5,201 nt of DNA from CBFGRV01 sp965651265 (GTDB lineage Bacteria > Bacteroidota > Rhodothermia > Rhodothermales > VXPQ01). The stretch lies in assembly GCA_965651265.1 (NCBI GenBank), contig CBFGRV010000122.1, forward strand, positions 1-5,201, read 5' to 3'. The position numbers were made by a program, and so were the translations under genes. Below the pieces are notes generated by a model. That model ran no database searches. It was given only the letters and a program-made list of their open reading frames with translations, and was not told the origin of the DNA. Below are positions 1-5,201 of the stretch, one piece after another; position 1 is the first letter of the stretch; each line of letters opens with the position of its first letter.

Positions 1-1241
1 GTGCCATCGGCGGCCTCCAGCCGATTGCTCACCGCATCGCCGTCGAAGGTGACGGTGTATGTGCCGCTCGTTGCAAAGCGCGCGTTGCCCATGGAGTCCG
101 GGACGACGTTGAGCGCCCAGTTCGCCTCGTCTGCGAAAACTCCGCCCGACGCGTTTGCCCAGGATACGTCGCTTCGGCACAGCACCACGCGCCACGAACC
201 GGAAAATCCGGACGCGGATTGCCCGATTCCCGCTATGATGCTGCCGTCGTCCGAAACGGCTTCAGCCGAAATCAGCGTCCATCCCTTGAGGTCGGTTTCA
301 TAGTCGTCTTCCAGCACGTCCTGCAGGCGGCGCATACCGTCGGCCTCGGTCCAGATGAAAGCAGAGGATGGAAAATCCACGGCGATCGCCTTGCCCACGA
401 CTACCGACCCCTCGCCGGAGACATCCAGCGCATAGCTGAAGGTCTTCTCCCCATCGAGAAAACCAAGCCCCTGCATGCCCCCCGCCTGGGTCCAGCGGAA
501 CGCCTCCTCGTTCTCGTCTGATCGCCAGCTCGAACCTACCACCGTCGACCCGTCGGCTGAAACGGCCGTGGCGCGGCTATCCCATCCACCATCGAGAAAG
601 CCCAGCCCCTGGACGGTGCCGCCCGTCCATCGCATGGCTTCGACCAGACAGCCGTCGATGTTGCGCCACCCCGCCGCGACGGAGCCGTCAGCCGATACAT
701 CGATCGCGCTGCTCCAGTCGCAGCCGTCATCATTATTGTCCGAAGGACCCATCCCCTGGAAGCCTCCAACTTGCGACCATCGATAGGCTTCGTCCGGTCG
801 GGAATCGCCCGGATCGCCCGTATCATATCCACCGGTGCCTACGACGGTGCTTCCATCCTCCGAGAGGCCCAGCGATCGGTGGCCGTTCAAGTCCCAGGAA
901 CTTGGGACCGCGCCGAAAACAGCGCCAAGGGGCCGCACACCGCCTTCCTGGGTCCACAAGAATACGTCCCCGGATTTGGCTCCCGTCGAGTAGTAACCGG
1001 CTACGACCAGGCCGTCCCCGGAGATGGCCGTTACGACGGCGTCGGCAGCGATTTGCTGGCGGCCTCCGGATGGTGACCAGACGACCGCGTTCCCGTCATA
1101 CTCACCGGCCAGCACGGTGCCGCTCGCTGACATGGCTCGAACAGTGAAGTCGAGCGTGTCGAAACGTGCCTGCCCCGGCGCCGGAGCCGAGTACAGCCCC
1201 ATGCCGAACAGGAAGAACATCCAAATTGCGGTCGCTTTCAT
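1..1241 (-). CDS. Secreted HAF-repeat protein, probable beta-propeller plus beta-rich module (partial, C-terminus off the left edge)
   Basis: The frame is open from the ATG at 1241 to the window edge: 413 full codons with no stop. An in-frame TGA at 1308-1310 bars a longer start, and this is the first ATG after it. Residues 1-25 look like a Sec signal peptide: K2, a hydrophobic stretch around 5-18 (AIWMFFLFGMGLYS), then small residues ending GQA. The mature part repeats two signatures. One is SADGSTVVG-like, near residues 38, 74, 127, 183, 228, 275 and 330. The other is W(T/S)xxGG, near 55, 96, 155, 205, 250 and 297, twice followed by QGLGFLDG. These are HAF-family extracellular repeats. Residues about 357-413 begin a different module (VSWANASGGVF, NW, VVP, GTYTVTF) found in large beta-rich exported proteins. 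Function is unknown; cell-surface or secreted location is inferred. The leader has an A7 run but no clear Shine-Dalgarno. The real C-terminus, where an anchor or sorting signal might lie, is not visible. Confidence 0.88.
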   Translation of the reverse strand, partial: MKATAIWMFFLFGMGLYSAPAPGQARFDTLDFTVRAMSASGTVLAGEYDGNAVVWSPSGGRQQIAADAVVTAISGDGLVVAGYYSTGAKSGDVFLWTQEGGVRPLGAVFGAVPSSWDLNGHRSLGLSEDGSTVVGTGGYDTGDPGDSRPDEAYRWSQVGGFQGMGPSDNNDDGCDWSSAIDVSADGSVAAGWRNIDGCLVEAMRWTGGTVQGLGFLDGGWDSRATAVSADGSTVVGSSWRSDENEEAFRWTQAGGMQGLGFLDGEKTFSYALDVSGEGSVVVGKAIAVDFPSSAFIWTEADGMRRLQDVLEDDYETDLKGWTLISAEAVSDDGSIIAGIGQSASGFSGSWRVVLCRSDVSWANASGGVFADEANWALNVVPDSMGNARFATSGTYTVTFDGDAVSNRLEAADG

Positions 1242-1351
1242 CTTGCGTTTTTTTGGAGATCGAACTACCCGCCGCTCTCCGACAAGGCGCCGCTGATCGA
1301 CGTTGCCTCATCGAACGCACCTATTCCATCGGAAAATATGCGGACGAAGGA

Positions 1352-1445
1352 TCACTGCACGATGTAGCCACCGTCGATCGGGATGACGTGTCCTGTGATG
1401 AAGCGTGCCCTATCAGATGTCAGGAAGGTGATGGGCTACATCTGG
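1352..1445 (-). pseudogene. C-terminal remnant of a short-chain dehydrogenase/reductase (SDR)
   Basis: Directly after the stop codon of the flavoprotein gene, codons 1435-1355 read PITFLTSDRARFITGHVIPI then DGGYIVQ and end at TGA (1354-1352). This is the classic end of classical SDR enzymes, where FLxSDxAxxITGxxIPVDGGY closes the Rossmann fold. Just upstream, in a different frame (1445-1431), the bases read P-D-V-A-H. This resembles the PEDVA motif that precedes FLxSD in the same family, so the homology may extend through a frameshift. The rest of the usual roughly 250 residues is absent: no TGxxxGIG cofactor motif and no YxxxK active site lie nearby. The piece has no start codon or ribosome site of its own and cannot encode a working enzyme. 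The SDR subfamily and substrate cannot be told from this tail. It is read here as a relic of a deletion or recombination. Confidence 0.75.
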
Positions 1446-2578
1446 AACCACCTCTCCCGCCGCTCCGACTCGAACCGCTCCTTGTCGCGCTGGAGCTCCG
1501 GCGATGGGTCCAGGAACGCCATTCGGGGCTGATCGCCCCCGAGGAAGTCGGCATCGATCCTGGCAATCTCCCCACCCCCAAACTCCACGTAGCACGCACC
1601 GCGCGCCTTGAAGGGGACGGTCTCCGTCGCGAAGCCCTCCTTCCGCAGGATGTCGGAGGCCACGGTCCGCGCGGCATCCTCGGCGAACGCGCCGGCCTTC
1701 GGAACGACCTTGTCGGCGGCCGGGATGTGGGTGACATCTCCCACCGCATAGACGTTGGGGACGCTCGTCTCGAGCGTCCGTAGGTCCACGGACACGAATC
1801 CGCCGTCGCTGATGTTCGATGCGGCGACGACCGGCGGCGGCACGTGCACCGGAACGCCCACGAAGAGGTCGAAGGGGACTTCTCCCCGGCTCGTATGCAG
1901 GGTCTTCGATCCGGCGGCGATCGAATCGATGGGAGCCTCCGCGATGAGCTCGATGTTGCGTCGGGCGAGTTGCGCTTCGAGGCCGTCCGATGCGGCAGGA
2001 TTCGGAACCGGGCGAGCCCCGGGGATGACCATCTTCATCGTGATCGCATCGCGCAGGCCGCGCTCCTCGAAAAGGGCATGCATCTGGCAGGCCACCTCGT
2101 ACGGCGCCGGCGGGCACATGTACGGCAGCCCCAGAATCCCGATCACGAGCGTGCCGGCCGAGAACTCCTGAATCACCGGCGCCAGCTTCGCGGCCCCCTC
2201 CATCGAATAGAACTCGTAGCCTCCGCTCTCAATGAATCCGGGAGTGGCTTCCGGATCGAGATGGGCGCCCAGTGCGACGACCAGATAGTCGTAGCCGAGC
2301 TCGCGGCCCATCGTGCGCACCCGTCGCGCATCCGTGTCGATTTCGACGACGGTATCGCGCACGAATCGCACCCGATCCGCGCGCAGGAACTCGTAGGGAA
2401 AGGTTACTTCTTCCGGGGTCTTCCGACCGAAGAGTACTTCGATCTTCGAGAACCCGACGTAGAACCCGTCTTTCCTGTCGACGAGTGTGATGTCGTAGCG
2501 ATCATCGAGGGCCTCGCTAAGCCGCGTCGCGACCTCGAGGCCGCCGAAGCCGGCACCGAGGATGAGAATACTAGCCAT
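1436..2578 (-). CDS. FAD-dependent pyridine nucleotide-disulfide-type oxidoreductase, sulfide:quinone oxidoreductase-like
   Basis: A 380-residue flavoprotein. Residues 4-16 (ILILGAGFGGLEV) form the N-terminal GxGxxG dinucleotide-binding fold, with acidic D34 at the end of strand two. YLVVALGAH (98-106) is the second conserved strand, and NVYAVGDVTHI (275-285) is the distal FAD motif with the ribityl-binding Asp. VVPKAGAFAEDAA (291-303) matches the PKxGxFAE segment shared by SQR, FCSD and NDH-2 enzymes. PYMCPPAPYE (152-161) places C155 where SQR-type enzymes carry a redox cysteine, and GACYVEFGGG places C329 like the third SQR cysteine. The first SQR cysteine appears missing, since no Cys lies before C155. 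The ERRERWF tail is also family-like. The likely role is membrane-associated electron transfer from sulfide or another sulfur compound to quinone, or a related FAD/NAD(P) reaction; the substrate is not certain. No transmembrane helix is apparent, as expected for a monotopic enzyme. The start has only a weak ribosome site. The stop codon appears to come from a fused SDR remnant. Confidence 0.9.
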   Translation of the reverse strand: MASILILGAGFGGLEVATRLSEALDDRYDITLVDRKDGFYVGFSKIEVLFGRKTPEEVTFPYEFLRADRVRFVRDTVVEIDTDARRVRTMGRELGYDYLVVALGAHLDPEATPGFIESGGYEFYSMEGAAKLAPVIQEFSAGTLVIGILGLPYMCPPAPYEVACQMHALFEERGLRDAITMKMVIPGARPVPNPAASDGLEAQLARRNIELIAEAPIDSIAAGSKTLHTSRGEVPFDLFVGVPVHVPPPVVAASNISDGGFVSVDLRTLETSVPNVYAVGDVTHIPAADKVVPKAGAFAEDAARTVASDILRKEGFATETVPFKARGACYVEFGGGEIARIDADFLGGDQPRMAFLDPSPELQRDKERFESERRERWFQM

Positions 2579-2592
2579 GATGCGACCGTGTA

Positions 2593-2600
2593 CTGAGGAT
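2593..2600 (-). promoter_or_regulatory. Octamer ATCCTCAG upstream of the flavoprotein gene (possible operator half)
   Basis: On the minus strand ATCCTCAG lies 14 bases before the ATG of the flavoprotein gene. The same octamer occurs on the plus strand at 2761-2768, upstream of the divergent small gene, so the two copies form an inverted pair around the shared intergenic region. At this copy the palindrome is only partial (ATCCT-C-AGTAC). A shared regulator is possible but unproven, and chance cannot be excluded for eight bases. Confidence 0.2.
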
Positions 2601-2706
2601 TAAAGCCGGTGGCGTCTCCTCCAGTCACGATACGGCGATTCGCACGAGGTTGCCAGCACCCGCTGCCGCTAGGCACTTCTTCCCACACAAAATCCGTAAT
2701 CGTCGC

Positions 2707-2735
2707 CAGACAGATTCGTTTTCCGCACCTATACA
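2707..2735 (+). promoter_or_regulatory. Candidate sigma70-like promoter for the small plus-strand gene
   Basis: CAGACA (2707-2712) and TATACA (2730-2735) each match four of six bases of the -35 and -10 consensus, with an ideal 17-base spacer. Transcription would start near 2742, leaving a leader of about 50 bases before the ATG at 2793. The palindrome at 2761-2771 falls inside that leader. The intergenic stretch is more AT-rich here than the surrounding genes. The match is modest, so this is a suggestion only. Confidence 0.25.
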
Positions 2736-2760
2736 ACCGGCTTCCGGCGCATCCGATACC

Positions 2761-2771
2761 ATCCTCAGGAT
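2761..2771. promoter_or_regulatory. Perfect 11-base palindrome ATCCTCAGGAT in the divergent intergenic region
   Basis: Two five-base arms (ATCCT and AGGAT) flank one central base. The site lies 21 bases before the start codon of the small plus-strand gene and shares its first eight bases with the inverted copy at 2593-2600. It could be a dimeric regulator site. The arms are too short, and no T-run follows, for it to be a terminator. Confidence 0.25.
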
Positions 2772-2792
2772 ACATAGTCATCGAATGCGACC

Positions 2793-3038
2793 ATGCCTGC
2801 ACATCATTACATCAACCTGCTCTTTGAATCACTCGAGAATGCCGTGGTCTACGGCGTCATCAAGGCGTGGTCGATCGACGGCGCGAACATCACCATTCAG
2901 CGCGATGGTCGTTGGACGTCCCTCTCGCAGCTGGATGCCGCGAACTACTTGATCCACCTTCTAGAGGAGCAGGAATCACAGAGCCATCACGGCGAGGCCG
3001 CGACGTCTACGTACCAGGCGAGCCGCTCGGTGGGTTGA
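2793..3038 (+). CDS. Small protein of unknown function (81 residues)
   Basis: An ATG-started frame, divergent from the flavoprotein gene and convergent with pgl. An in-frame TAG at 2775-2777 rules out a longer start. Beyond the first dozen codons the third positions are mostly G or C, as in the flanking genes, which supports real coding. The product reads as a compact soluble protein: a likely helix (YINLLFESLENAVVYGVIKA, 7-26), a likely beta hairpin (ANITIQRDGRWTSL, 31-44), and a second helix (SQLDAANYLIHLLEEQES, 45-62). A polar Ser/His/Thr-rich tail follows. There is no signal peptide, membrane segment or cysteine. I do not recognise the family. No clear Shine-Dalgarno precedes the ATG; the nearest AGGA (2767-2770) is over 20 bases away. 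The last 52 bases overlap the end of pgl on the opposite strand, so the tail may be a by-product of that overlap. It could still be a spurious frame. Confidence 0.5.
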   Translation: MPAHHYINLLFESLENAVVYGVIKAWSIDGANITIQRDGRWTSLSQLDAANYLIHLLEEQESQSHHGEAATSTYQASRSVG

Positions 3039-3693
3039 ATGCGGCCCGCCGGGATTGACGGATCCCGATTGAGAGCTTTGCGCACCGCATCCCGCTTTTT
3101 GGTCCCGGAAACGAGGAAGAGCACGCTTCGGGATGCATTCAGTGCGCGAAACGTAAGGCTGATTCGATCGCGCACGGCCAGATAGTCCGGCGCGGTGGAG
3201 GCCACGACGAGGCGCTGCCGTTCCTCCAGCTCGGGTGCGCCGGGAAAGAGCGAGGCCACGTGCCCGTCGGCGCCCATCCCGAGCAGCGTGAGATCGAAAG
3301 CAGGCTCCTCGCTTCCGAAGTAGTCGTGCAGGATGCGTTCGTAGGCTTCGGCAGCCGCCCCGGGTGATTCGTGTTTCGTGGGGATCGGGAAGACCCCGGC
3401 GGGCCTTATGCCTTCAAGCAGCGTTTCCGCCGCCATTCGGTAGTTGCTGTCCTCGTGATCGTGCGGCACGAAGCGTTCATCCCCCCAGAACAGATCCACG
3501 CGCTTCCAGTCGATGGCATCGTGGAGGCGATCGGCGAGATGGCGGTACGTGTCTGCGGGCGTCGAGCCGCCGGTCAGCACGAACGACGCCCGGGGCCGCG
3601 CATCAAGGACCATGTCCAGGATGGAGACTATTCGCCGGGCCGCTCCTTCGGCAAGGCGCTCCGCATCAGTAAACACGTGGATGTCGGGCGCCA

Positions 3694-3694
<1 letters not shown>
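2987..3694 (-). CDS. pgl: 6-phosphogluconolactonase
   Basis: A 235-residue cytosolic enzyme that hydrolyses 6-phosphogluconolactone to 6-phosphogluconate, the second step of the oxidative pentose phosphate pathway. It has the full set of Pgl/NagB-fold family blocks: LTGGSTP (40-46), WGDERFVPHDHEDSN (70-84), and LLGMGADGHVASLFPG (137-152) with the catalytic-region GxDGH. RISLTFRALNASRSVLFLVS (177-196) follows. Length is normal for bacterial Pgl. A start at 3763 is possible, but it would add 23 unconserved residues lying inside zwf. The ATG at 3694 overlaps the zwf TGA by one base (TGATG) and begins right at the conserved domain, so it is preferred. No ribosome site of its own is evident, which suggests translational coupling to zwf. 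Its 3' end overlaps the small plus-strand ORF by 52 bases. Confidence 0.96.
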
Positions 3695-5142
<1,448 letters not shown>

Positions 5143-5147
5143 GCGTG

Positions 5148-5154
5148 ACCTCCC
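5148..5154 (-). promoter_or_regulatory. Ribosome binding site of zwf
   Basis: GGGAGGT on the minus strand lies five bases before the ATG at 5142, an almost full anti-Shine-Dalgarno complement at good spacing. It decides the zwf start in favour of this ATG over the upstream GTG at 5166, which has no comparable site. It is the only strong ribosome site seen in the window. Confidence 0.8.
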
Positions 5155-5173
5155 AGTGTTCTGCACCTGCCGG

Positions 5174-5189
5174 GTACTGACGTCCGTAC
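5174..5189. promoter_or_regulatory. Near-palindromic 16-mer upstream of zwf (candidate operator)
   Basis: GTACTGACGTCCGTAC pairs at seven of eight positions about a GACGTC core, with GTAC ends. It sits about 32 bases before the zwf ATG, where the transcription start or leader would be. On the minus strand the TACATT just upstream resembles a -10 box at four of six positions; any -35 box would lie at or beyond the window edge. The size and symmetry suit a dimeric repressor, but no known regulator motif is recognised. Confidence 0.3.
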
Positions 5190-5201
5190 AATGTAGTCCG
5201 C

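Noticed and set aside
1248..1254. T7 run as part of a plus-strand terminator
   Set aside because: No convincing stem precedes it and no plus-strand gene ends there; on the minus strand it is an A-rich leader just before the HAF gene start.
1355..1438. Readthrough of the flavoprotein TAG, which is in frame with the 27 codons after it
   Set aside because: The extension is a recognisable SDR tail rather than a flavoprotein domain, the ERRERWF end is already the family's normal C-terminus, and no readthrough context is seen.
1413..2117. 234-codon minus-strand frame overlapping the flavoprotein gene
   Set aside because: The product is Arg/Gly/Ala-rich with no motif, a typical out-of-frame shadow in GC-rich DNA. 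Only its last codons matter, as part of the SDR relic.
1844..2596. 250-codon plus-strand frame opposite the flavoprotein gene
   Set aside because: Low-complexity Arg/His/Glu-rich translation, fully antisense to a well-supported gene, with no family motif.
2404..2802. 132-codon minus-strand frame covering the intergenic gap
   Set aside because: It runs out of frame into the flavoprotein gene and ends in Ser/Arg-rich sequence; the part in the gap shows no recognisable motif.
5143..5166. GTG start of zwf at 5166
   Set aside because: The strong GGGAGGT lies between this GTG and the ATG at 5142, and the extra eight residues are not part of the conserved fold.

Overview
This is a GC-rich bacterial chromosomal segment. 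Four long genes are all on the minus strand, and one small plus-strand gene sits between them. Read in the minus-strand direction (high to low coordinates) the order is: glucose-6-phosphate dehydrogenase (zwf), 6-phosphogluconolactonase (pgl), a short regulatory-looking gap with a small gene of unknown function pointing the other way, a sulfide:quinone-oxidoreductase-like flavoprotein, the broken tail of a short-chain dehydrogenase, and the N-terminal 413 residues of a secreted HAF-repeat protein that runs off the left edge.

zwf and pgl form a tight two-gene unit. The zwf stop and pgl start share one base (TGATG), and together the genes encode the first two steps of the oxidative pentose phosphate pathway: glucose-6-phosphate to 6-phosphogluconolactone, then to 6-phosphogluconate, with reduction of NAD(P)+. 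No third-step gene (gnd) lies in the window. zwf has a strong Shine-Dalgarno that fixes its start, and a near-palindromic 16-mer just upstream that could be an operator.

The flavoprotein has both FAD-binding motifs of the SQR/FCSD/NDH-2 family and two of the three cysteines typical of sulfide:quinone oxidoreductases. Its last few codons and its stop codon appear to lie in what was once a short-chain dehydrogenase gene. The dehydrogenase's C-terminal 27 codons follow directly, which points to an old deletion or recombination junction. This is the most telling structural oddity here.

The left-edge protein has a signal peptide, seven repeat units of the SADGSTVVG / WTxxGGMQGLGFLDG type, and then the start of a beta-rich module (NW...VP...F...GTYTVTF). 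This layout is seen in exported proteins of Planctomycetes-like, Rhodothermota-like and related environmental Gram-negative bacteria. The taxon cannot be fixed from this window. No RNA gene, CRISPR array, transposase or integrase was seen. No complete novel system is evident; the least explained items are the 81-residue plus-strand ORF and the chimeric 3' end of the flavoprotein gene.
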